A stretch of DNA of 11,034 nucleotides from an uncultured Rhodospirillales bacterium (GTDB taxonomy: Bacteria > Pseudomonadota > Alphaproteobacteria > Rhodospirillales > Casp-alpha2), in the NCBI GenBank assembly GCA_938074585.1, contig CALJEW010000321.1:1-11034 (forward strand). Direction: 5' to 3'. Shown in pieces: positions 1 through 6,733 of the stretch. Both the position numbers and the translations under genes were made by a program. Position 1 is the first letter of the stretch; each line of letters opens with the position of its first letter. The notes under the pieces were generated by a model. It made no database searches. It worked only from the letters and a program-made list of their open reading frames with translations, and was not told the origin of the DNA.

Positions 1-328
1 AAACCAGAAATAATATTCCCATTATCAAAAAGGATATTGCAATCTGTGGACCATAGATACTCCACTTTATAATTTTTTGTGATAAGGATAGGTTGTGGAG
101 CATATCTTTACTGAGGTGTGCGAAGATAAAGTTATTTAGAAAAGAACTAGGGGTATAAAAAATAAAGAAAACCGAAAACGTATATGGGTACACTAAACAA
201 AACCAGATTTTTTCAAATAAATTCTTGCTATTCCAAAGGTACAGTTCTGTTTCAAATTTGAATTGTAATAATATATTTCCCCACCAATCGAAAATATCTT
301 TAATTGTGAAACTTTGATTTTCATTCAA
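1..328 (-). CDS. Partial membrane protein of unknown function, cut by the left window edge
   Basis: On the minus strand the frame from 328 down to 2 is open for 109 codons with no stop, then leaves the window. The nearest in-frame start is TTG at 326-328, directly after a TAG at 329-331. The run of G at 337-348 lies 8 nt upstream and could serve as a ribosome binding site. The N-terminal third is polar and aromatic (IKDIFDWWGNILLQF). Two hydrophobic stretches follow: one around residues 45-64 (IWFCLVYPYTFSVFFIFY) and one at the truncated end (GPQIAISFLIMGILFLV), so an inner-membrane protein is likely. The base composition is far more AT-rich than in the metabolic genes to the right, which suggests horizontal acquisition. 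I recognise no family. An overlapping frame that begins ATG at 322-324 closes after about 36 codons and is less likely. Confidence 0.55.
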   Translation of the reverse strand, partial: MNENQSFTIKDIFDWWGNILLQFKFETELYLWNSKNLFEKIWFCLVYPYTFSVFFIFYTPSSFLNNFIFAHLSKDMLHNLSLSQKIIKWSIYGPQIAISFLIMGILFLV

Positions 329-336
329 CTAAATTA

Positions 337-348
337 CCCCCCCCCCCC
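337..348. repeat. Homopolymer of twelve C (G on the minus strand)
   Basis: An uninterrupted C12 on the + strand, G12 on the transcribed minus strand. It lies between the stop of the small minus-strand gene at 352 and the TTG start at 328 of the membrane-protein frame. Tracts of this length are unusual in bacterial DNA and are known hot spots for slipped-strand length change. They are also prone to sequencing length errors. Confidence 0.9.
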
Positions 349-351
349 GTG

Positions 352-579
352 CTATGCATTCATATCATTCAATTCAAGTTGGTCGTTCCAAACTAGAACG
401 CACTTGTGGCACCTTTGTGTTGCTGCTCTAAGTGCCCTATAAGCAGGATGTTTACGACACCTTTCTGTAAGAATTTGGAGTAGTCCTATTTTCTGTTGAG
501 ATTTTTCTTCAATCATTAGTTTATATTTAACACCCTTTGGATGTCTTACGGACACATTCTTGTCTAGGTTTCTCTTCAT
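352..579 (-). CDS. Small hypothetical protein with a Cys/His motif
   Basis: A 75-residue basic protein. Its C-terminal half carries C-x2-HP-x-Y at about residues 41-46 and C-x2-C at about 57-60 (CRKHPAYRALRAATQRCHKC), followed by a Trp and acidic residues. I know this layout (Cys, HP, Tyr, then a C-x2-C pair) from short phage-like and accessory proteins of unknown function. A small zinc-binding knuckle is a reasonable inference, not shown. There is no convincing Shine-Dalgarno sequence before the ATG at 577-579. The gene points the same way as the Sel1 chimera upstream and the membrane-protein frame downstream, so the three could be co-transcribed. The N-terminal 40 residues are Lys-rich with no recognisable fold. 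Confidence 0.5.
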   Translation of the reverse strand: MKRNLDKNVSVRHPKGVKYKLMIEEKSQQKIGLLQILTERCRKHPAYRALRAATQRCHKCVLVWNDQLELNDMNA

Positions 580-614
580 TTTCAGTTGATCAGTGGTTAA
601 GTATTTTGTTGCCT

Positions 615-836
615 TTACAGTACCTTCACCGCATCTTTATCCGACTGCAAGGCGGCTACACTGAACCACATATAAGCGTATATATGGTTTTGTGAGACAC
701 GGTATCCATCTTTATACATACGACCAAGGGCACTCTGGGCAATGCCTTTACGACGGCACAACTTTTCAATGCTTCGTTCACCAAGTAACCCGCCTAATAC
801 TATAAGGATTTTTTCAGCTGAATACTGCTTACGCAT
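615..836 (-). pseudogene. Chimera of IS3-type OrfA N-terminus and Sel1-like repeat tail
   Basis: A 73-codon open frame made of two unrelated parts. Residues 1-35 match the start of IS3-family OrfA (RKQYSAEKI, LCRRKGIAQS), the DNA-binding helix-turn-helix segment. One residue is missing relative to the usual SAEEKIRIVL. Residues 33-62 match a Sel1/TPR-like repeat (AQSALGRMYKDG, VSQNHIYAYMWFSVAA), followed by DKDAVKVL and a stop. The join falls at the three residues AQS (732-740), which fit both families, so recombination at short shared sequence is a plausible origin. The frame is open upstream of the ATG to a TAG at 885-887. I call it a pseudogene because neither domain is complete, but it could be translated. 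A normal Sel1 protein would have several repeats and a longer tail. Confidence 0.6.
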
Positions 837-915
837 CGCCCGGCCGATGTCCTTGATTGCCTTGGCTGCGACCGTTTTTTGTGTCTACGATTTTTGTCTT
901 ATCTTCATTCTTCAT
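732..915 (-). mobile_element. IS3-family OrfA remnant (5' end only)
   Basis: This is the transposase part of the chimera together with its upstream extension. From ATG at 913-915 one frame reads MKNEDKTKIVDTK. After an A6 tract (T6 at 875-880 on the + strand) the next frame reads KTVAAKAIKDIGRA and then runs into RKQYSAEKI. Together they reproduce the normal start of IS3-type OrfA proteins, with a basic segment before the helix-turn-helix, if one base in the A-tract is removed. The leucine-zipper end of OrfA and all of OrfB are absent, and I cannot identify terminal inverted repeats. The element cannot transpose by itself. Confidence 0.6.
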
Positions 916-995
916 CGGGTTATTAGGATGAACCAGAAACTCCCTCTTATCCAATACGGCTAAACTGTTCCATATGCGCTGACGTTAGGCAATGC

Positions 996-1766
996 TTAAG
1001 CAGCGGCATGCGCCTCAGTCGTGCGCTGTTTTAAATCACGCAAAGCATCGAGCTCTATGGCCGTTGGAGCCGCTGTTTCAATAACATTTTTGGCAAATGA
1101 TAAGGGCCATCCGGTTGCTTCAATAACTTGTTCACGGGTGACGCCGGGATGCAAAGAAACGACCTCAAATTCACAACTGTCTGGATTTGGCAACATGACA
1201 CATAAATCTGTGACCAAGCGGGTCGGGCCTTTGGTAGTAATCCCTAGCCGTCCGCGGTGGCCCGGGCCGTCGCCATGACCAATTGAAGTAAAAAAGTCTA
1301 ATTGATCAACAAAGGCACGTTTGGAGTGCTTTAGGGTAATAAAAATTTCACCGCATGATGTGGCAATTTCAGGAGCCCCACCGCCGCCGGGCAAACGTGT
1401 TTTGGGGTTATGGTAATCGCCAATAACTGTGGTGTTAATATTACCAAAACGATCTAGTTGAGCGGCGCTTAAAAAACCAACCGTGATCCGCCCGCCTTGG
1501 AGCCAGTATCGGAACATTTCTGGAACCGATACGTTGGCAACGGCCGTTTCACATAATTCTCCATCGCCAATGGAAAGAGGTAAAACATTCGGTTTTGTGC
1601 CAATTGTCCCTGATTCGTAAATGAGTGTAATCTCAGGTGCATGTGTCAAACGCGCCAGATTGCAGGCTTCTGAAGGAAGGCCAATACCAACGAAACAGAC
1701 ATCTGTGTTTTTTAAGGCCCGCGCGGCGGTTACCGTCATGATTTCTGCTAAAGTGATGCCGGTCAT
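996..1766 (-). CDS. catJ: CoA-transferase subunit B, CatJ-like (3-oxoadipate CoA-transferase beta)
   Basis: The beta subunit of a family I CoA-transferase. With its partner it should move CoA from succinyl-CoA to a keto acid such as 3-oxoadipate, in the last part of the beta-ketoadipate pathway in the cytoplasm. The protein has 256 residues, close to the roughly 260 of CatJ from chlorobenzoate-degrading Pseudomonas as I remember it. It has the same blocks: VCFVGIGLPSEACNLARL near the N-terminus, YESGTIG with the expected catalytic Glu at residue 51, LSIGDGEL, FRYWLQGGRI, DRFGNINTTVIGDY, the oxyanion-type loop LPGGGGAPEIA at 125-135, and SLHPGVTREQVIE. Its ATG overlaps the stop of the alpha subunit by 4 nt (ATGA), the usual sign of translational coupling. 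The exact substrate is not fixed by sequence; glutaconate or another dicarboxylate or keto acid is possible. Confidence 0.85.
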   Translation of the reverse strand: MTGITLAEIMTVTAARALKNTDVCFVGIGLPSEACNLARLTHAPEITLIYESGTIGTKPNVLPLSIGDGELCETAVANVSVPEMFRYWLQGGRITVGFLSAAQLDRFGNINTTVIGDYHNPKTRLPGGGGAPEIATSCGEIFITLKHSKRAFVDQLDFFTSIGHGDGPGHRGRLGITTKGPTRLVTDLCVMLPNPDSCEFEVVSLHPGVTREQVIEATGWPLSFAKNVIETAAPTAIELDALRDLKQRTTEAHAAA

Positions 1767-2617
1767 TTTGCGGGTCCTTTTTTCACATGGACTTCAAAGG
1801 CTTGCGGGCCAGATTTCACTACGTTCTCATCCATCCATTCAAGGAATACGTCGCGGTCACGAGAAATTCGATCCCAATCTTTATAAAAACCATTATCACG
1901 TGAATAATAACCGTGTGCGTAAGACGGATGTGCTCCACCCGCAATCACAACAACGGCGTTGATTGTCCAACTTGGTAAAACAACCGCGTTGGGCGATATG
2001 TCGCCAAAATCATCTACGATTTCTTCAACCGTGACAACCGCGCGCTTGGCACCAAGAACCGCTTCTTTTTGGACTCCAATAATCCCTTCCAGTAATACAT
2101 CGCCGTTTTTATTGGCGCGTTGGGCATGGATAATCGTAACATCTGCATTAAGTGCCGGAACAGCGGCTAATTTTTCACCAGTGAATGGGCACTCTATAGA
2201 TTTAATGTTTGGGTTAACTTCAGTCAACCCAGCTCCTCGGTAGCCGCGAAAAACAGCGCAGGGTAACCCCGCCGCACCCGCTTCATAAGCATTGGCCATG
2301 GCGGCATGGGAATGTTCTTCAATTTCCAATGCGCGCGGCCATTGGTTTTCTACGGCATCGCGGAACCGCAATAACAATCCAACACCGGGGTTGCCTGCGT
2401 ATGAGAAAATCATTTTTTTAACGCGGCCCATGCCAATTAACTGATCATAAATCAGATCGGGCGTCATTCTCGATAAGGTTAAGTCTTTATATCCTTGGCG
2501 GATAACTTCATGCGCTGCTGCATGGGGAATTAAATGCGTAAAGCCTTCCATGACAAGTAAGTCGCCATCATTGACGTTTTCTCGGATTGCGGTCGCAAGC
2601 TCCATAATTTTAGCCAT
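1763..2617 (-). CDS. catI: CoA-transferase subunit A, CatI-like (3-oxoadipate CoA-transferase alpha)
   Basis: The alpha subunit, 284 residues, which forms the CoA-binding half of the enzyme with the gene just downstream. It closely follows the CatI layout as I remember it: VNDGDLLVMEGFTHLIPHAAAHEVIRQG at about 15-42, the block TPDLIYDQLIG, FSYAGNPGVG, LEIEEHSHAAMANAY, CPFTGEKLAAVPALNADV, and near the C-terminus GGAHPSYAHGYYSRDNGFY. These blocks separate it from the shorter PcaI/ScoA type. It is first in a two-gene leftward operon that diverges from a TRAP transporter across 110 bp with a palindromic operator candidate, so both are probably induced by the same acid. The ATG at 2615-2617 has only a weak upstream purine stretch. 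The assignment to 3-oxoadipate rests on overall resemblance and is less sure than the enzyme class. Confidence 0.85.
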   Translation of the reverse strand: MAKIMELATAIRENVNDGDLLVMEGFTHLIPHAAAHEVIRQGYKDLTLSRMTPDLIYDQLIGMGRVKKMIFSYAGNPGVGLLLRFRDAVENQWPRALEIEEHSHAAMANAYEAGAAGLPCAVFRGYRGAGLTEVNPNIKSIECPFTGEKLAAVPALNADVTIIHAQRANKNGDVLLEGIIGVQKEAVLGAKRAVVTVEEIVDDFGDISPNAVVLPSWTINAVVVIAGGAHPSYAHGYYSRDNGFYKDWDRISRDRDVFLEWMDENVVKSGPQAFEVHVKKGPAK

Positions 2618-2645
2618 TTGGTGGTTGCCCCAAATATGTAACAGA

Positions 2646-2707
2646 ATGTATTTTACATAACTTTTATAGGCAAGTAGCCTGATGTAAAATAGATATTTTA
2701 CATATGT
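2646..2707. promoter_or_regulatory. Probable operator between divergent catIJ and dctQM
   Basis: The 10-mer TATTTTACAT occurs at 2649-2658 and 2694-2703, and its reverse complement ATGTAAAATA at 2682-2691. The latter two form a perfect inverted repeat with a 2-bp centre (GA), 22 bp in all. The first copy is itself part of a smaller dyad, ATGTA-TTT-TACAT (2646-2658). An 8-bp palindrome, ACATATGT, overlaps the right edge (2700-2707). The palindrome centre is about 35 bp before dctQ and the single copy about 35 bp before catI, suitable for a dimeric repressor or activator acting on both operons. The regulator itself is not in the window. Confidence 0.7.
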
Positions 2708-2727
2708 ATTTATGGGGCGGATTATAG

Positions 2728-3240
2728 ATGATAAGACGGCATTTCCAACAAGCTGCTATGTTGTGGGCTATTTTTGGTGGAATTGGCCTTCTTATGATTG
2801 TTGCTGTAACAACAACAAATGTTGGAGCCTTTGCCATTGATCGTGCTGCTCGATCATTTGGCACAACGATTTCAGCTCTACCCGGATATGAAGACTTCGT
2901 TCGTTTAGCGATCAGCTGTGCGGCCTTGATGTTTTTTCCGTACTGCCAGCTCATGCGTGGCCATGTTGTTGTTGATGTTTTGTCAGCGCGGATGAGTGGT
3001 AAAACACAACATGCCTTAAATATAATTTCACTCATCCTAACAGTGCTTTTAGCACTGTTTCTGGCCTACTGGATGCTTTTTGGGATGCTGGAAACACACG
3101 CTGATGCGGCTGTATCGCGGGTTTTAGGGTGGCCTGAATGGCCGTTTTATATTCCCGGAATTACTTCTTTGGTGTTGTGGGCTTTGATTGCATTGGCGCA
3201 AATTTTTGGCTTAAAAAGCAAAACTAATGATCGAAATTGA
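2728..3240 (+). CDS. dctQ: TRAP transporter small membrane subunit (DctQ)
   Basis: The 170-residue small permease subunit of a tripartite ATP-independent periplasmic transporter, which uses the sodium or proton gradient to import organic acids bound by a periplasmic receptor. Four hydrophobic segments are visible: about 12-33 (LWAIFGGIGLLMIVAV), 58-76, 94-117 (IISLILTVLLALFLAYW) and 141-162. Between segments two and three lies the family-typical stretch RGHVVVDVLSARMS. The ATG at 2728 follows a GGGGCGG stretch 8-9 nt upstream. The 3' end overlaps dctM by 14 nt, so the two are coupled. Length fits the family. The substrate cannot be read from this subunit; the divergent CoA-transferase suggests a dicarboxylate, keto acid or aromatic-derived acid. 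Confidence 0.88.
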   Translation: MIRRHFQQAAMLWAIFGGIGLLMIVAVTTTNVGAFAIDRAARSFGTTISALPGYEDFVRLAISCAALMFFPYCQLMRGHVVVDVLSARMSGKTQHALNIISLILTVLLALFLAYWMLFGMLETHADAAVSRVLGWPEWPFYIPGITSLVLWALIALAQIFGLKSKTNDRN

Positions 3241-4615
3241 ATTGATTGGTGTTTTGGGCTTGGCCGGGTTGTTTTTCTTGTTGCTTCTTCGGGTGCCGGT
3301 TGGTCTCGCTATGGTACTGATTGGCATTGGTGGAAATTTTGCCCTGAGCTTGGCCGTCCCTTATTTAAGGTTTGAGCCTTATATTAAGCAGTTCAAAACG
3401 TTACTTTGGAACGTTGTCGCCAATTATGACCTATCCGTTGTGCCATTATTTATTTTAATGGGATTTTTAGCATCACACTCTAATTTAAGCCGGGATTTGT
3501 TCCAAGGCATCAACGCTTTGGTTGGTCGTTTCAAAGGTGGCGTTACAATGGCGGCTGTAGGGGCGTGCGCAGGGTTTGGGGCGGTTTGTGGTTCATCGTT
3601 AGCAACATCATCGACCATGGGCCGGGTCGCACTCCCTGAATTACGCCGTCTGAATTACGCGCCAAGCTTAGCAACCGGCGCTTTAGCTGCGGGGGGAACG
3701 CTGGGCATCTTGATTCCCCCATCCATCGCCCTTGTGATCTATGCGTTACTTGTTGAAGCGTCTATTATTGAAATGTTTCAAGCTGCTATTGTGCCGGGTA
3801 TAATGGCAGTTGCTGGTTTCATTGTGGTGATCGCAATTATTGTTCGCGTTAATCCGGATGCGGCTCCGAAACCGGAACCGATGAAGGGGGCTTTACGTAT
3901 CCGCGCGATTAAGCGGTTAATACCAGTATTGCTGATCTTTGGTGGAATAATTGCGGGCCTTGGTATGGGTGTTTTTACACCAACCCCTGCGGCAGGTGTT
4001 GGTGTGTTTGTAATTTTTTGTTACGGATTGATACTGCGGAACTGGGGCGATGGTTTAACGCTCAGTGGCATTAAAAATTCACTGCTAGATACGGCGGTTA
4101 CCAGTGGAATGATTTATTTCATTTTATTTGGGGCTGAAATTATTAAAAGCTTTTTCACCCGAGCCGGATTACCCGCGGCCTTGGCTAATTGGTCTGGGGC
4201 CAGTGGAATGGATCCGTGGCTCGTTCTAATTTGCATGATGATTCTGTTAATCATTCTGGGATGTTTTATGGAATCGCTGTCGATGATTCTTGTTGTCATA
4301 CCTTTTTTCTGGCCTGTGCTGATTGTTTTAAACGGGGGCGATTACGTAACGGCTGCGGATGCTGCCTTTGGGATGGATACAGAACAGTTAAAAGTTTGGT
4401 TTGGAATTTTAGCCTTGGTTGTTGTCGAACTGGGGTTAATTACTCCACCCGTCGGCCTGAATGTTTTTATCATTAGCTCTCTGGCAAAAGACGTGCCTAT
4501 GAAAACGATATTTAAGGGTGTAATGCCTTTCTTTTCTGTCGAGATAGTACGCATTGGGTTTATTCTGGCTTTCCCCGCACTCACACTCTTTCTACCTAAA
4601 TTCTTATCCGGATAA
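3227..4615 (+). CDS. dctM: TRAP transporter large membrane subunit (DctM)
   Basis: The 462-residue transport subunit with about twelve membrane segments. The DctM signatures are visible: RVPVGLAM near the N-terminus, VPLFILMGFLAS, the conserved hairpin loop GAVCGSSLATSSTMGRVALPELRRLNYAPSLATG with the Ser/Thr-rich ion-site region, LGILIPPSIALVIYALL, and in the second half GCFMESLSMILVVIPFFWPV and LGLITPPVGLNVFI. The inverted-repeat halves both end in the IPPS/TPPV helix-break motif expected of this elevator-type superfamily. It overlaps dctQ by 14 nt and has no clear ribosome binding site of its own, so it likely depends on translation of dctQ. No dctP (solute receptor) gene follows; downstream is a field of gene remnants. 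The receptor may lie elsewhere or may have been lost. Confidence 0.9.
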   Translation: MIEIELIGVLGLAGLFFLLLLRVPVGLAMVLIGIGGNFALSLAVPYLRFEPYIKQFKTLLWNVVANYDLSVVPLFILMGFLASHSNLSRDLFQGINALVGRFKGGVTMAAVGACAGFGAVCGSSLATSSTMGRVALPELRRLNYAPSLATGALAAGGTLGILIPPSIALVIYALLVEASIIEMFQAAIVPGIMAVAGFIVVIAIIVRVNPDAAPKPEPMKGALRIRAIKRLIPVLLIFGGIIAGLGMGVFTPTPAAGVGVFVIFCYGLILRNWGDGLTLSGIKNSLLDTAVTSGMIYFILFGAEIIKSFFTRAGLPAALANWSGASGMDPWLVLICMMILLIILGCFMESLSMILVVIPFFWPVLIVLNGGDYVTAADAAFGMDTEQLKVWFGILALVVVELGLITPPVGLNVFIISSLAKDVPMKTIFKGVMPFFSVEIVRIGFILAFPALTLFLPKFLSG

Positions 4616-4632
4616 TAGTTAAAAATTATAAG

Positions 4633-4779
4633 TTAGGCCCAATGCAAAACCCAAAGTTCTTTTATGTAATATGTAACGATCTCCATGATGCGGTTTACTT
4701 GTGGTGCCGATTTATCAATTTCAACCCAGTCCCCAGATTTCCCTTCCGTTTCTAATGCCTGACATAAATTAGACAATTT
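4633..4779 (-). pseudogene. Hpt-domain C-terminal fragment
   Basis: A 48-codon frame on the minus strand, bounded upstream by TAG at 4780-4782 and ending in TAA at 4633-4635. It reads like the last two helices of a histidine phosphotransfer domain: KLSNLCQALETEGKSGDW, then a spacer, then a hydrophobic helix around VNRIMEIVTYYIKELW. The alternation L-x2-LCxxLExxGxxGDW is typical of Hpt domains in hybrid sensor kinases. The first helices with the phosphorylated His are missing, and there is no start codon. The fragment lies just before a decayed IS256 element, which may have cut the gene. Identification rests on pattern only. Confidence 0.45.
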
Positions 4780-4833
4780 CTAGTCCATGTAATCTGACGT
4801 TTCGAAATTCATTTGGAGTTTGCGCCAAGTTTG

Positions 4834-4857
4834 CCACAGGAGGCATACCCCCTGTGG
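4834..4857. repeat. Perfect 7-bp stem inverted repeat before the IS256 relic
   Basis: CCACAGG at 4834-4840 and CCTGTGG at 4851-4857 with a 10-nt loop. It lies between the Hpt fragment and the transposase start. No T-tract follows on either strand, so it is not a clear terminator. It could be part of a degraded insertion-sequence end, but I find no matching copy on the far side. Confidence 0.35.
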
Positions 4858-4917
4858 GGCGATCCGTTATTTTGTTATTCCATGAACACTGCCAAACACT
4901 CATGGAGGTTACAAAAT

Positions 4918-5504
4918 ATGACAAGATTAGGATACAGTGATTAAGGAATTGATGGAACAAATAACATCCAATAGACCGGAGGAAATGGCACCAGTGTTTA
5001 TCCGATTGTTCGGTCTGACCATACGTATGGAGCGGGAATAGTTTTTTGGTGTGGGGCATTCTGAACCGGTTTCTCTGCGACTGGGTTATGCCAATGGTTA
5101 CAAGAGCAAAAAGGTTGATACTCCTGAGTACTCTCTGAGCGTGATTGTACCTAGGACTAACAACCACCTTTGATGAGTGCGGTGCAACATTCTTTCCGCA
5201 ATCTCTGGAACAGGGACGGCGCTCCAGTCGTTCCGTCTTTTGGGCTGTGGCTGAAATGTATATCAAAGGGGTCTCAATCCGCAATGCCAAAGCCGTTATG
5301 AAAGAGTTTGGTATTGAGGGCCTGGCCAACACTCGTGACAGCCGGGCTACAAAACTGCTGGATAATGAATTGTCCGCCTGGCGCAGCCGATCCTAGGGAG
5401 AAAGACGTTATCTGATCGTCGATCCCCGCTATGAGAAAGCGCGGAGAAATGGTTTGGTTTGCGATGTTTCCGTCCTTTCCGCCATCGGCATTGGTCCCAC
5501 CAAA
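4918..5504 (+). pseudogene. IS256-family (mutator-type) transposase, decayed and internally deleted
   Basis: Three frames together give the N-terminal half of an IS256-type transposase. GGAGG precedes an ATG at 4918 (MTRLGYS, then a stop). A frame change leads into VIKELMEQITSNRPEEM, RLFGLTIRMERE, an in-frame TAG (5039-5041), then FFGVGH and RLGYANGYKSKKVDTPEYSL. A second frame change near 5140-5170 leads into FFPQSLEQGRRSSRSV, AVAEMYIKGVS, AVMKEFGIEGL and TKLLDNELSAWRSR. A further TAG (5394-5396) is followed by GERRYLIVDPRYEKARRNG and VLSAIGIG. The segment YLIVDPRYEK holds the first expected catalytic Asp. The remainder of the DDE domain is missing. Two frameshifts, at least two nonsense codons and the deletion make it non-functional. 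Terminal repeats were not found. Confidence 0.85.
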
Positions 5505-5666
5505 GCGCTCGGTCGTTGAGCTTTCGGCTTGAGAAAATTATTCGAACAGGTTAAAGACAAGCGCAGTCCGGCTGAGATTGCTTTGATGCAAACCGTAATG
5601 ACGGCCATGGACCCAAATAGCTTGCTGGGTGCGGGTCGAGCATTTGAGACAAAAAAGGCAACCTAA
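5505..5666 (+). other. Unassigned tail in frame with the IS256 relic
   Basis: After IGIGP the same reading frame continues through a TGA at 5517-5519 and then stays open to TAA at 5664-5666. It reads FEQVKDKRSPAEIALMQTVM and TAMDPNSLLGAGRAF. This does not look like the DDE or C-terminal region of IS256 transposases. It looks coding in composition and may be the end of another gene joined by a deletion. I do not recognise it. Confidence 0.3.
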
Positions 5667-5731
5667 ATTTCAGCTTGTCTGGTCATCAAACTAAATAATA
5701 AGAGGGGTTAAGCCCCGAGTCTGGAGTTACA

Positions 5732-6733
5732 ATGGAGAAACGACAACTTGGCAGCGCAGGGCCATGGGTATCTGCGATTGGAATTGGCGCACTGTCTTTT
5801 AGCGATTTTTATGGGCCATCGGATACAGAGATATCTCATGCGATTTTAACAACGGCGCTAAATTTAGGCATTGACCATCTTGATACATCTAATGTTTATG
5901 GCAGTGGTATTTCAGAAGAACGTATTGGCTTGTTTTTGGCTAAACAAGGGGCAGGGCGAAACGATTTATTTAAAATCGCCACTAAGGCTAGCATTCGCCG
6001 GGCCGAAGACGGCAGTAATGTGTTCGATAATAGCCCAGCGCACTTGACCCAAGAGCTTGATAAATCTTTAAAACGCTTGGGCGTTGACGTGATTGATTTA
6101 TATTACATGCATCGCCGCGACCCGAAGTATCAGATCGAAGACGTAGTTGAAACGTTGGTTGGGTTTGTTAAGGCCGGTAAAATTAAGCAATTTGGGTTTT
6201 CTGAAATTGCGCCCACGTCATTAGCGCGAGCCGCTGCTGTTCACCCGGTTGGGGCGGTGCAATCAGAATATTCACTTTCAACTCGGTCTCCTGAATTGGG
6301 CTTGGTTCAAAAAACTGCCGAAGTGGGCGCGGCGTTAGTTGCTTTTTGTCCCGTCGGCCGTAGCCTGCTGACGGATACTCCGCATGACCGGAAAAAAGCC
6401 GAAACCATGCCGTTTCTTAACAATAATCCACGGTTTATGGAACCCAACTTGAGCCTAAATATTGCGGCAACCAATCCGTTCCGAAGCCTGGCATCGGACA
6501 TGGGGGTGGCAACGGCATCATTGGCGGTTGCATGGCTTTTGCATCACGGGTCCCACATTATTCCCATACCCGGAACACGATCTACTGAGCATTTGAAGGA
6601 ACTCGCTAAGGGTGTCGACCTTAAATTAAGCGCATCTGATCTGACAGCGATTAATAAAATATTGCCGCTGGGTTGGGCCCATGGCGATCGATATTCAGTT
6701 TCGCAATGGAACGGGCCTGAGCGGTTTTGCTAA
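5732..6733 (+). CDS. Aldo/keto reductase
   Basis: A 333-residue cytoplasmic NAD(P)H-dependent oxidoreductase of the aldo/keto reductase TIM-barrel superfamily. The N-terminus has the usual start (RQLGSAGPWVSAIGIGALSFS). The catalytic tetrad is visible: Asp51 and Tyr56 in LDTSNVYG, Lys85 in ATKAS, and His127 in YYMHRRD. KAGKIKQFGFSEIAP and AVQSEYSLSTRSPE follow the barrel pattern. IPIPGTRSTEHLKEL near the C-terminus is the cofactor phosphate-binding segment. It resembles the YajO/AKR13-like group rather than classical aldose reductases; the substrate is unknown. GGAG lies about 7 nt before the ATG. The gene stands alone on the + strand between two broken regions, with remnants of minus-strand signalling genes on both sides. 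Its stop overlaps the stop of the kinase remnant that converges on it. It is intact, so it is probably still under selection. Confidence 0.88.
   Translation: MEKRQLGSAGPWVSAIGIGALSFSDFYGPSDTEISHAILTTALNLGIDHLDTSNVYGSGISEERIGLFLAKQGAGRNDLFKIATKASIRRAEDGSNVFDNSPAHLTQELDKSLKRLGVDVIDLYYMHRRDPKYQIEDVVETLVGFVKAGKIKQFGFSEIAPTSLARAAAVHPVGAVQSEYSLSTRSPELGLVQKTAEVGAALVAFCPVGRSLLTDTPHDRKKAETMPFLNNNPRFMEPNLSLNIAATNPFRSLASDMGVATASLAVAWLLHHGSHIIPIPGTRSTEHLKELAKGVDLKLSASDLTAINKILPLGWAHGDRYSVSQWNGPERFC

Noticed and set aside
742..963. A 73-codon plus-strand frame near the IS3 relic
   Set aside because: Antisense to the OrfA/Sel1 chimera, with no recognisable features.
2664..3035. A 123-codon minus-strand frame over the operator region and dctQ
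   Set aside because: Antisense to the well-supported DctQ gene and crossing the divergent promoter region.
4769..5332. A 187-codon minus-strand open frame
   Set aside because: It lies antisense to the clearly recognisable IS256 transposase relic, and its translation has no family-like blocks.
5704..5716. GGGG-TTAAG-CCCC hairpin just before the aldo/keto reductase
   Set aside because: The stem is only 4 bp with no T-tract, too weak to call a terminator or regulator.
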